The notes below the pieces were generated by a model. The model ran no database searches and had not been told where the DNA came from. It saw nothing but the letters and a program-made list of their open reading frames with translations. A stretch of 64,000 nucleotides of DNA from Bifidobacterium asteroides (GTDB taxonomy: Bacteria; Actinomycetota; Actinomycetes; Actinomycetales; Bifidobacteriaceae), in contig NZ_QGLK01000001.1 in the NCBI RefSeq assembly GCF_003202755.1, positions 372,001 to 436,000 of the forward strand. Reading direction: 5' to 3'. The translations under genes were made by a program, and so were the position numbers. Of this stretch, positions 1-7,343 are shown piece after piece (the first letter of the stretch is position 1; each line of letters opens with the position of its first letter).

Positions 1-165
1 TCAGCCGGGAGATTGGTCGGCGGTTACTGGGAATAAGGCCACCTGCTCCAGACATTTGCTTCTGCTTGTCGCTGTCTATCGGCTACCTATTTCCGTTACA
101 ACTCTCTTAAGAGCAGAAAATGAACGTTCTTGAACTTACAGAATCTGTTGAGCATATCGTACTTA

Positions 166-195
166 TTGACACAAACCCAGTTAAGACGTTATACT
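166..195 (+). promoter_or_regulatory. Sigma-70-like promoter TTGACA-N18-TATACT
   Basis: A perfect -35 hexamer TTGACA (166-171) is followed after 18 bp by TATACT (190-195). The predicted transcription start lies inside the palindrome at 198-213, the usual geometry for a repressed sugar promoter. No intact gene follows for about 800 bp. Confidence 0.65.
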
Positions 196-197
196 AA

Positions 198-213
198 ATC
201 GAAACGATTCGAT
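198..213 (+). promoter_or_regulatory. LacI-type operator palindrome
   Basis: ATCGAAACGATTCGAT is a 16-bp near-perfect inverted repeat with a central CG and only one non-complementary base pair position per half. It fits the CG-centred operators of LacI-family repressors. It sits immediately downstream of the TATACT box, so bound repressor would block initiation. A LacI-family HTH remnant lies 2 kb away at 2309-2371. Confidence 0.55.
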
Positions 214-246
214 ATTGTCCTTGTACACCCTGAGGAGTGCTATCCC

Positions 247-297
247 ATGATGCATGCCCCTCAAAAATTTGTTGGCATCTTGAATCGTAGTCGATGA
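247..297 (+). other. 16-codon ORF behind the LacI-type promoter
   Basis: An ATG at 247 (or 250) follows a GAGGAG ribosome-binding site at about 231-236 and reads 16 codons to TGA at 295-297. With the promoter and operator at 166-213 it looks like the first codons of a once longer operator-controlled gene now truncated. A leader peptide is the alternative. Nothing in the residues allows a family call. Confidence 0.25.
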
Positions 298-1025
298 ATG
301 CGAGGGAGCAGGGAGCCGGCATGAAAGCCAGAAAAAGGCCCAGAATGGCCTTGAGTTTGACCGGATTGTTCCGGAAGGAGCTCGGCCATGTGGACTTTAG
401 AAGGTGCCGGGTTCTCTACTACGGACTTCAGATCCTACCTGGAGATGTTGTCATCAGCGTAAGCCTGCGATATCAAGTCGAATGCGGCACGGTTACTGGC
501 ATCTTGAGCAAAATCGAACCGATGAATCTAGTCCGGAACTGCACACGGCGGAGGTTCCGTGTCATCATTCCCTCTACCATCATTTTTGAAATACGTACAG
601 TTCCCCTCACATCATCGAGCGAGTCTGTAATGACCCTCATCCTGATTTATCTGCCGACAAACAACTGGACAATTACTTTGGTGCGGTTCCCCCTGTCCAT
701 TTCTACAAATCGTTCATTTGGGTGCAGCGTGTGGTGTGCAGTACTGCTGGAACGACCCCCTTGACTTCTGTGTTGCTATGGCACTCAGCTGTTTTCCGCG
801 GTATATGGGACCTCCCACCCAGATTGCCGTGGAATCGACCATTGATGCTGGTGCCTTGGTAGACTGTCGACGCTTTCTCCTTTGTATTTCCGCCATAGCT
901 CTCGGAGGGAATAGTGGAGGGCGCTGTCAAGTAACTAATGAGCTACAAGTACACTGAACATGGCCATCCGCTACAAAATCAGGGGAGAAGAGCAGAAGGC
1001 CCGAATACGAAAGGCAACCACAATC

Positions 1026-2156
1026 ATGGGTATGAGCATGCCGAATATCACAAACGGTCTGGAGGCGCTGACTCGCACAACCACGGACCGAACTCGCTGT
1101 GTCAATGCTGAGAACCCTCAGGGGGGCAAGGGCAGGGCGGCTATGACGGCCAGTAAGCTGGGTACCTCCAGGAAAGGGACTCCTTGTCTCAAAAACATTC
1201 CCTCGGGACAGGACGTCGTTCTTGCTGACTTGTCAGGGGCGGGGGAAATTCGTCATATCTGGATGACTGTGACTGACGCCACCTCGCCCACCGGACCCAA
1301 CGTACTGCGCAATCTGATCCTTGAATGCTACTGGGATGGCGAACAGACACCGTCTGTTTGCGTGCCCCTTGGTGACTTCTTCTGCTGTGGCCATGCCCAG
1401 GCCTGTCGGGTGGAATCCGTTCCCGTGGCCGTTTACCCGCGCCGGGGATTCAACTGCTACTGGCCCATGCCCTTCCACAACGGGGCCCGGATCGTCCTGC
1501 GCAACCGGCACAACGAGCCCATCGAGGCTTTCTTCTATCAGATCGACTATGTGGAAAAGGATGGGCTGCCCGAGGATGTCATGACCTTCCATGCCCAGTG
1601 GCGCCGTCAGCGAGTCACCGAATTGGGCCAGGATTACGTCATTCTGGACGGAGTGCATGGTCGGGGCTCCTATGTGGGCACCTATCTGGCACTAACCGCT
1701 CTGGAGAGCCGCTGGTGGGGCGAGGGCGAGGTGAAGGTCTACCTGGACGGGGACAAGGACTATCCCACCTGGTGCTCCACAGGTAGCGAGGACTACTTCG
1801 GCGGTGCCTGGAGCTTTGCCGGGCAGGACCCGGATGGCCGAATGCACGAAACCACCTATAGCGGGGCCTACATGGGCTTTCCCTTCCATTCAAGGCAGCT
1901 GGACAACCGCGAGTCCCAGTATTGGGATGCCGACACCCCGGTGACCCGGGGGTTCTACCGCTGGCACATCCCCGACCCCATCATTTTTGCCAGCGACATC
2001 AAGGTGACCTTGCAGCAGATAGGTGTGGATGAGCAGGGATACTTCGAGCGTCAGGACGATTTGGCCAGCGTGGCATATTGGTACCAGCAGGAGCCCCACC
2101 AGCCCTTCCCGAAAAATGTGCTGGAGACAGGAGAACGGGATCGCCGACCTCGTTGA
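1026..2156 (+). CDS. Glycoside hydrolase family 172 (DUF2961) protein
   Basis: A 376-residue protein of the DUF2961 family, now classed as GH172, whose characterised members act on alpha-D-fructofuranosides and alpha-D-arabinofuranosides; cytoplasmic because no signal peptide is seen. The N-terminus carries the family opening N-G-L with a serine/threonine-rich loop, the middle has the P-L-G-D-F-F segment, and the conserved T-G-S-E-D-Y-F motif near residue 255 supplies a candidate catalytic glutamate. Family members are usually 360-400 residues and often trimeric. The open frame extends to 960, but residues upstream of the ATG at 1026 look non-homologous; ATGs at 1032 and 1038 are alternatives. 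Neighbours are regulatory ruins, so substrate cannot be inferred from context. Exact substrate unknown. Confidence 0.85.
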   Translation: MGMSMPNITNGLEALTRTTTDRTRCVNAENPQGGKGRAAMTASKLGTSRKGTPCLKNIPSGQDVVLADLSGAGEIRHIWMTVTDATSPTGPNVLRNLILECYWDGEQTPSVCVPLGDFFCCGHAQACRVESVPVAVYPRRGFNCYWPMPFHNGARIVLRNRHNEPIEAFFYQIDYVEKDGLPEDVMTFHAQWRRQRVTELGQDYVILDGVHGRGSYVGTYLALTALESRWWGEGEVKVYLDGDKDYPTWCSTGSEDYFGGAWSFAGQDPDGRMHETTYSGAYMGFPFHSRQLDNRESQYWDADTPVTRGFYRWHIPDPIIFASDIKVTLQQIGVDEQGYFERQDDLASVAYWYQQEPHQPFPKNVLETGERDRRPR

Positions 2157-2308
2157 GTGATTCAGGCTGCTTTCCGATTCTGTCAGCCGATGAAAACGAG
2201 GTAGATCACCGTGGATCGCTCCAACCAGTTCCGGACTTGTCGGGCAAGCTCCTCCCTTGATAGGTTCTTGGAAAGACGGGACACATGTCAGAGAAGGAAT
2301 GGGAGCAT

Positions 2309-2371
2309 GAAGACTGTGCTGACCGAGACATCGACCTTTCTGGCGACATCGTATATGACGGACGTGGGATC
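2309..2371 (-). pseudogene. LacI-family repressor HTH fragment (remnant)
   Basis: Reading down the minus strand from 2371 gives D-P-T-S-V-I-Y-D-V-A-R-K, continuing D-V-S-V-S-T-V-F: the first two helices of a LacI DNA-binding domain (typical T-I-Y-D-V-A-x-x-A-G-V-S-x-x-T-V-S-R-V). There is no start codon, since the fragment begins within the last codons of cysS, and the frame is lost right after the recognition helix with a stop at about 2288. Basic residues continue in that frame to about 2215, possibly further remnant. It is the N-terminal stub of a lost regulator, plausibly that of the adjacent GH172 locus. Confidence 0.65.
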
Positions 2372-3947
2372 AGCGGCTCAGATCCCAGGTGCTCCCAGCG
2401 GGTGTGTCCGCCACGGTCACGCCGGCCGCCGCCAGCTGATCCCTAATGACATCTGCCCGGGCGAAGTCATGATCCTTTCGCGCTTGATCCCGTTCCTCCA
2501 ACTGTTGGCGTACCAAGGTATCCAGAGTGTTCATGGCCTGGTTGTCACGGTTGGCTGTGGCTCTTGCCCAGTGGGGATCGAGAGGGTCCAGTCCGAACAC
2601 ATCCAGCATGGCTCTGACCTGGAGCAGGGCATTAGCCAGCCACTTCCGGTCCAGAACAACAGGGTCCGCATCCATGGCCGCGTTGGCTTGACGAATCAGG
2701 GCATAGAGGGCGGCCAGACCACCTGAGACATTGATGTCGTCATTCATGGCTTGTACGAAGTCCTCTGGCAGATCGTCTGCACTCAGTCCCGCCACGCGGT
2801 CGCGCTCGGGTTGCGCTCCCAAGATCCGTCCTGCCCGGTCAACGAAGTTGCTGATGCGTTCGTAGGCGCCCTCGGCCTCCTGCAGGGACTGATCGGACCA
2901 TTCCAGCATGGACCGGTACTGCACCGACACCAGGGCGTAGCGAACCACCCAGGCCGGATGCTGCGACAGCACCTGGTCCACGGACAGCCCGTTGCCCAGG
3001 GACTTACTCATCTTCTCGCCCTTCTGGGTCACCCAGGCCGTGTGCATCCATCGATGGGCGAATCCCCAGCCAGCTGCGTGCGATTGGGCCATCTCGTTCT
3101 CGTGATGGGGGAAGCGCAGGTCCAGGCCGCCTCCGTGGATGTCGAAATCCGCACCCAGATAGCGGTGGCTCATGGCCGAGCATTCCAGATGCCAGCCCGG
3201 CCGACCTGTGCCGAAGGGGGTTTGCCAGCGAGCCGTTGGCGGATCGGTGGGCTTGGGTGCCTTCCAAAGTGCGAAGTCACGGGGGTCACGCTTGCCAGGC
3301 TCCTCCTCGGCATCGTTATTCTGCTCATCGGTGTCGATACTGGGTCCCAGCCGGTCGTTGGCGGCGGCCTGCTCGTCAGTGGGCTGGGTACCGGTCTGCT
3401 GGTGGGTCAGGGCACCATACTCAGGCCAGGAGGCCACGTCGAAGTAGACGTTGCCTGATGGGTGTCCCTGCTCGTCTGGCACCACATAGGCGTGACCGCG
3501 GTCGATGATGCGTTGGATCAGGTCAATCATCTCTGGGATGTGCCCGGTAGCTCGAGGCTCGTAAGTGGGCGGAAGGACTCCCATGGTCTCGTAGGCATGG
3601 GTGAATTCGCGCTCATAGATGTAGGCCCGCTCCCACCAGCGCTGGCTGTTGGCCGCCGCCTTGGTCAGGATCTTGTCGTCGATGTCAGTTACGTTCCGGA
3701 TCAGGGTCACCTGATATCCCAGCCTGAGCAGCCAGCGACGGATCACGTCGAAAGCCAGCGTGGTCCTGATGTGGCCAATGTGTGGCGAGCTCTGTACCGT
3801 CGCTCCGCACACGTAGATGCCGACCTTGCCCGGTTCGATGGGCCGGAAGGAGGTCACCTGGTGATCAGCCGTGTCATACAGACGCAGATCAGCTGCAGCC
3901 AGACTGACTGAAGCCTTGGAATCATGCGGTTGCGAACTCGTATCCAT
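2370..3947 (-). CDS. cysS: Cysteinyl-tRNA synthetase
   Basis: A 525-residue class Ia aminoacyl-tRNA synthetase charging tRNA-Cys in the cytoplasm. The zinc/HIGH region reads Y-V-C-G-A-T-V followed by P-H-I-G-H about 12 residues on, and the KMSKS loop is intact (G-E-K-M-S-K-S-L-G-N). The full length and C-terminal helical tail argue for CysS rather than the shorter MshC of mycothiol synthesis. The frame is open up to 4217, but those upstream codons lie in the divergent gene; the ATG at 3947 is chosen. An AAGG box is only 1-2 nt from that ATG, while TTGAAC-N16-TAGGCT ends 8 nt upstream, so a leaderless transcript is likely. Its last codons overlap a LacI pseudogene fragment. Confidence 0.95.
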   Translation of the reverse strand: MDTSSQPHDSKASVSLAAADLRLYDTADHQVTSFRPIEPGKVGIYVCGATVQSSPHIGHIRTTLAFDVIRRWLLRLGYQVTLIRNVTDIDDKILTKAAANSQRWWERAYIYEREFTHAYETMGVLPPTYEPRATGHIPEMIDLIQRIIDRGHAYVVPDEQGHPSGNVYFDVASWPEYGALTHQQTGTQPTDEQAAANDRLGPSIDTDEQNNDAEEEPGKRDPRDFALWKAPKPTDPPTARWQTPFGTGRPGWHLECSAMSHRYLGADFDIHGGGLDLRFPHHENEMAQSHAAGWGFAHRWMHTAWVTQKGEKMSKSLGNGLSVDQVLSQHPAWVVRYALVSVQYRSMLEWSDQSLQEAEGAYERISNFVDRAGRILGAQPERDRVAGLSADDLPEDFVQAMNDDINVSGGLAALYALIRQANAAMDADPVVLDRKWLANALLQVRAMLDVFGLDPLDPHWARATANRDNQAMNTLDTLVRQQLEERDQARKDHDFARADVIRDQLAAAGVTVADTPAGSTWDLSR

Positions 3948-3954
3948 ACCCTTG

Positions 3955-3982
3955 AGCCTATCAAGGATTACTGACTGTTCAA
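3955..3982 (-). promoter_or_regulatory. cysS promoter TTGAAC-N16-TAGGCT
   Basis: On the minus strand a -35 TTGAAC (plus positions 3977-3982) and a -10 TAGGCT (3955-3960) are separated by 16 bp. The -10 box ends 8 nt before the cysS ATG, placing the transcription start on or next to the first codon. Confidence 0.55.
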
Positions 3983-4038
3983 GAGGAAATGCAGAGCTTG
4001 CGGACGCGGACCGACAGCATATGTGCAAGAATGGAGTC

Positions 4039-4764
4039 ATGGCGAAACCAAGGGTGCTGATAGTCCAGCATGTTGATTGGGAGAAGCCGGGTCGCATTCT
4101 CGACAATCTCCAGGAGTGCGGGCTGGACACTGAGATCACCAATATCGTGGACGAGAAGAAGCCCGAGTTGCCGCGCTCGCGTGAGTTGGCAGGACTGGTC
4201 ATCATGGGCGGGCCCATGTCGGCTGACGATTACGCGCATCACCCCGGTCTCAAGGCGGAGACCAAGCTGGCCAAGGCCGCGATGGCTGCCAACAAGCCCA
4301 TTTTGGGGATTTGCCTGGGGCATCAGATTGTGGCGCGGGCATTGGGAGGCACCTTGATGCGGGACCAGGATCCCGAATACGGCATGGGACCCATCCGCTG
4401 GGTGGGGCAGGACGACGACGTGGCCATGTGGAACAAGAACACGGATGTGCTGCACTGGCATGCGGACCAAGTCACCCTGCCGCCAGGGGCCAAGCTCCTG
4501 GCACGCTCCCAGGCCACCAAGGTTCAGGCTTTTCGACTTGGGTCGGCCCTGGGTTTGCAGTTCCACCTGGAGGTAACGGCGCCCATCTTCGATGAGTGGA
4601 TGCAGGTGCCGAGCATGGTTGGCTCTATGAAAAAGTCCAAGATCACTAAAATGCGCGACGAATTTATCAAAGGGATGCCGCAGATGCAGCCGTTGGCCGA
4701 TGCCATCTTCTCCGCCTTCGCAGCCCGGTGTTCGACCCAGGCCGCCCAGCTGGCTGCCGCCTGA
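4039..4764 (+). CDS. Orphan class I glutamine amidotransferase
   Basis: A 241-residue stand-alone GATase1 protein. The nucleophile elbow reads G-I-C-L-G-H-Q (Cys near residue 96) and the His-Glu pair occurs in Q-F-H-L-E-V near residue 179, so the Cys-His-Glu triad for hydrolysing glutamine to ammonia is complete. The family includes GMP-synthase-like amidotransferases and gamma-glutamyl peptidases acting on small amides. No synthase partner is adjacent, so the acceptor is unknown. The ATG at 4039 has GGAG 3 nt upstream and the mature fold begins at once; the open frame reaches back to 3871 inside divergent cysS, which I treat as non-coding. It is convergent with the ABC-F gene, two bases apart. 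Confidence 0.85.
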   Translation: MAKPRVLIVQHVDWEKPGRILDNLQECGLDTEITNIVDEKKPELPRSRELAGLVIMGGPMSADDYAHHPGLKAETKLAKAAMAANKPILGICLGHQIVARALGGTLMRDQDPEYGMGPIRWVGQDDDVAMWNKNTDVLHWHADQVTLPPGAKLLARSQATKVQAFRLGSALGLQFHLEVTAPIFDEWMQVPSMVGSMKKSKITKMRDEFIKGMPQMQPLADAIFSAFAARCSTQAAQLAAA

Positions 4765-4766
4765 GA

Positions 4767-6731
4767 TTACTCCAGCTCTTCCCCGATGGTCAGCCACTCC
4801 TCCTCAAGCTGATCCGATTGCTCGGTCAGATCCTTGAGCTTGCTGTTGAGTTCGTTGAGGCCCTGATAGTCGCCGGGGTCGTGGTCAGCCATCTGCCGTT
4901 CAAGTGCCTTGCGCTGATCGGCCAGCTTGGCCAACTTGCGTTCGATGGCAGAAGCCTGTTTGCTCAGATTTCGTCTGGCGACTCGTTCGACCTTGGCCTG
5001 ATTGGGATTCTTGGCCTCCTCGGCTGATGTCTGATTTGGAGCATCCGCAGCCTCCCGGTCGGCAGACTCGACCATATCCAGGTAATTCTGGACGCCGCCT
5101 GGCAGATGAACCACCTTGCCGTTGATCAGCGCGAACTGCTGGTCGGTCACCCGCTCCAGCAGGTAGCGGTCGTGGGAGACCACGATCAGGGTGCCTGGCC
5201 ATGAGTCCAGCATGTCTTCCATGACGGCCAGCATGTCGGTATCCAGGTCGTTGCCTGGCTCGTCCATGATCAGCACGTTGGGCTCGTCCAGCAGGATGAG
5301 CAGGAGCTGCATGCGGCGCTTCTGCCCGCCAGACAGGTCGCCGATTCTGGTCATCAACTGGGAGCTTTCAAAGCCCAGGCGCTCCATCAATTGGCTCGGG
5401 GACACCTCCTTGCCTTCGACCAGATAGGTGGGCTTGTAGCGGCTGAGGACCTCCTTGATCCGATAGCGGCCCAGTTTCTCCAGTTCATCCAGACGCTGGG
5501 TCAGCACCGCGAAGCGGACCGTCTTGCCCACTTTGACGTGTCCTGCCGTGGGAGCCACGCTGCCGTCGATCAGGCCCAGCAGAGTGGACTTGCCCGCTCC
5601 GTTGGCGCCTACGATGCCGAATCGGTCGCCGGGGCCTATCAGCCAGGTCACGTCGTCCAGGACCTTGTGCCCGCTGATGGTGAGGGTGTCGGCCGCTGCA
5701 GTGCTCGGGCGGTCATGGATGTTTTCGTCATCCTTGCCAGGATCAGCGGCCACGGTCACCGAGCCCATCAGAGGGCGTTCGGCATGAGGGGAGGGGACTC
5801 GGTCGTCCTTGCCTTCGGCGGCATCGGAGTCGGTCCCCGGATAGATTTTGGTCACGTCTACCAAGTCCACCACTTGCTTGCCCAAGCGGGAGGTGGCCAT
5901 CCTCTTGAGTTCCAGGCTGTTGCGCATGGGTGGCACATCGGCGATCAGCTCCTGCGCGGCCTTGACATGGAACTTCTGCTTGGTCGAGCGGGCCCGGGCG
6001 CCTCGGGTCAGCCAGGCCAGTTCCTTGCGGGCCAGGTTTCGGCGCTTGGTCTCGGCCAGATCCGCCTGGCGCTCGCGCTCCACCCGCTGGAGCATGTAGG
6101 CGCTGTAGCCGCCCTCGAAGGGGTCGATGGTTCCGTCATGCACCTCCCACATGGAGGTGCAGACCTCGTCCAGGAACCAGCGGTCGTGGGTGACCAGCAG
6201 CAGGGCTCCGGAATTCTTGGCCCAGCGGTTCTTCAGATGCTCGGCCAGCCAGTGGATGGTGAGCAGATCCAGATGATTGGTCGGCTCGTCCAGGGCCAGG
6301 ATGTCCCAATCTCGGAGCAGCAGCCGTGCCAGATCCACCCTGCGGCGTTGACCGCCCGACAGGGTGCCCACCTTGGCCTCTAGCTCCATGCCGCCCAAAA
6401 GGGACTCGACGATTTCGCGGGATCTAGGGTCGGCAGCCCATTCGTAGTCTTGTCGGTTCTCCAAGGCCGCCTTGCGGACTGTGTCCTCATTCTTCAGAGG
6501 ATCACGCTGGTCCAGCATGCCGAAAGTGAGTCCATTGCGCATGGTTACCCGGCCCTGATCGGGTTCCTGGGTCCCTTTCAGCAGGTGCAGCAGGGTGGAC
6601 TTGCCGTCGCCGTTTCGGCCCACGATGCCGATTCGATCACCCTCGAAGATGCCCTGCGTCACATCCGTAAAGATGGTTTTGGTGGCGAATGACAGAGCGA
6701 CGTGTTCCAGACCGAGATCATAGATGGGCAT
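4767..6731 (-). CDS. ABC-F ATPase, Uup-like
   Basis: A 654-residue soluble protein with two ABC cassettes and no membrane segments, hence ABC-F: a ribosome-associated translation factor or resistance-type ATPase, not a transporter. Cassette 1 has Walker A G-R-N-G-D-G-K-S-T, signature L-S-G-G-Q-R-R-R and Walker B L-A-L-D-E-P-T-N-H; cassette 2 has G-A-N-G-A-G-K-S-T, L-S-G-G-Q-K-R-R and I-M-D-E-P-G-N-D. The inter-domain linker is arginine-rich, and the last 90 residues form a Lys/Glu/Gln-rich coiled coil, the arrangement of Uup. The first Walker A has Asp instead of Ala at its fifth position, tolerated in the family. A TAGATT box ends 9 nt before the ATG. Confidence 0.9.
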   Translation of the reverse strand: MPIYDLGLEHVALSFATKTIFTDVTQGIFEGDRIGIVGRNGDGKSTLLHLLKGTQEPDQGRVTMRNGLTFGMLDQRDPLKNEDTVRKAALENRQDYEWAADPRSREIVESLLGGMELEAKVGTLSGGQRRRVDLARLLLRDWDILALDEPTNHLDLLTIHWLAEHLKNRWAKNSGALLLVTHDRWFLDEVCTSMWEVHDGTIDPFEGGYSAYMLQRVERERQADLAETKRRNLARKELAWLTRGARARSTKQKFHVKAAQELIADVPPMRNSLELKRMATSRLGKQVVDLVDVTKIYPGTDSDAAEGKDDRVPSPHAERPLMGSVTVAADPGKDDENIHDRPSTAAADTLTISGHKVLDDVTWLIGPGDRFGIVGANGAGKSTLLGLIDGSVAPTAGHVKVGKTVRFAVLTQRLDELEKLGRYRIKEVLSRYKPTYLVEGKEVSPSQLMERLGFESSQLMTRIGDLSGGQKRRMQLLLILLDEPNVLIMDEPGNDLDTDMLAVMEDMLDSWPGTLIVVSHDRYLLERVTDQQFALINGKVVHLPGGVQNYLDMVESADREAADAPNQTSAEEAKNPNQAKVERVARRNLSKQASAIERKLAKLADQRKALERQMADHDPGDYQGLNELNSKLKDLTEQSDQLEEEWLTIGEELE

Positions 6732-6774
6732 GATTCCCCAATCTACCGCCAGCCTTGGATGGGAGACCTGGGGA

Positions 6775-7329
6775 TCAGCGATCGGTGATCTGGGAGCCCA
6801 GCACCTTCTCGCTCAGGGCCCGGGGTCCCCGAGTGACGGCCACGGCGCCCGAACGGACAAGCTCGATGATGCCGAAGGGACGCAGCAGACGCAGCAGGGC
6901 TTCCAACTTGCCCTCGGCCCCGGTGGCCTCAATGGTCAGGGACTCGGGGTGGACGTCGACCACGCGCACGCGGAAGAGTTTGACAATCTCCAGCACGTCG
7001 GAGCGGTTGCGTTCATTGGCCTTGACCTTGATCATAACCAGCTCGCGCTCCACGGCCTCGTCGCCCTTGAGTTCGACGATCTTGAGCACATGCAGTAGCT
7101 TGTTGAGCTGCTTGATGATCTGCTCCAGGGGGACGGCCTCCACGTCTGCCGTAACCGTGATCCGGGAGATGTCGTCTCGCTCAGTGGACGAGACGGACAG
7201 GGAGTTGATGTTGAAGGCGCGCCGGGCGAACAGGCCGGCCACCCTGGCCAGGACGCCGGGGCGGTTCTCGACCAGGACGGAAAGGGTGTGCCGTTCGGAA
7301 CCGGGCTTGGATGCTGGATAATTGGCCAT
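6775..7329 (-). CDS. ilvN: Acetolactate synthase small subunit
   Basis: A 184-residue regulatory subunit of acetohydroxyacid synthase, which activates IlvB and confers valine feedback inhibition at the first common step of branched-chain amino acid synthesis. The N-terminal ACT domain (residues 14-90) shows the expected L-S-V-L-V-E-N-R-P-G-V-L and N-I-N-S-L sequence, followed by the C-terminal AHAS small-subunit domain. Length is usual (160-190). It starts 14 bp after the ilvB stop with an AAAGGGGC ribosome-binding site, so the two are co-transcribed and made in proportion. Confidence 0.95.
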   Translation of the reverse strand: MANYPASKPGSERHTLSVLVENRPGVLARVAGLFARRAFNINSLSVSSTERDDISRITVTADVEAVPLEQIIKQLNKLLHVLKIVELKGDEAVERELVMIKVKANERNRSDVLEIVKLFRVRVVDVHPESLTIEATGAEGKLEALLRLLRPFGIIELVRSGAVAVTRGPRALSEKVLGSQITDR

Positions 7330-7343
7330 GTGGTGCCCCTTTC

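Larger units (their letters stand above)
1..1025. other. Gene-poor, apparently degraded left flank
   Basis: No intact gene is convincing here. All three forward frames are broken by stops, and the longest open frame (294-764) has no recognisable family signature. Base composition is visibly more AT-rich than the genes to the right. The frame running from about 590 to 850 stays open for some 85 codons without a start, which could be the ruin of a coding region. A good promoter and operator lie at 166-213. The most economical reading is a decayed carbohydrate-utilisation locus of which only the GH172 gene at 1026 survives. Confidence 0.5.

Noticed and set aside
294-764. 156-codon ORF in the left flank
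   Set aside because: Composition and residues are unlike a protein family, no credible ribosome-binding site, and it overlaps other broken frames.
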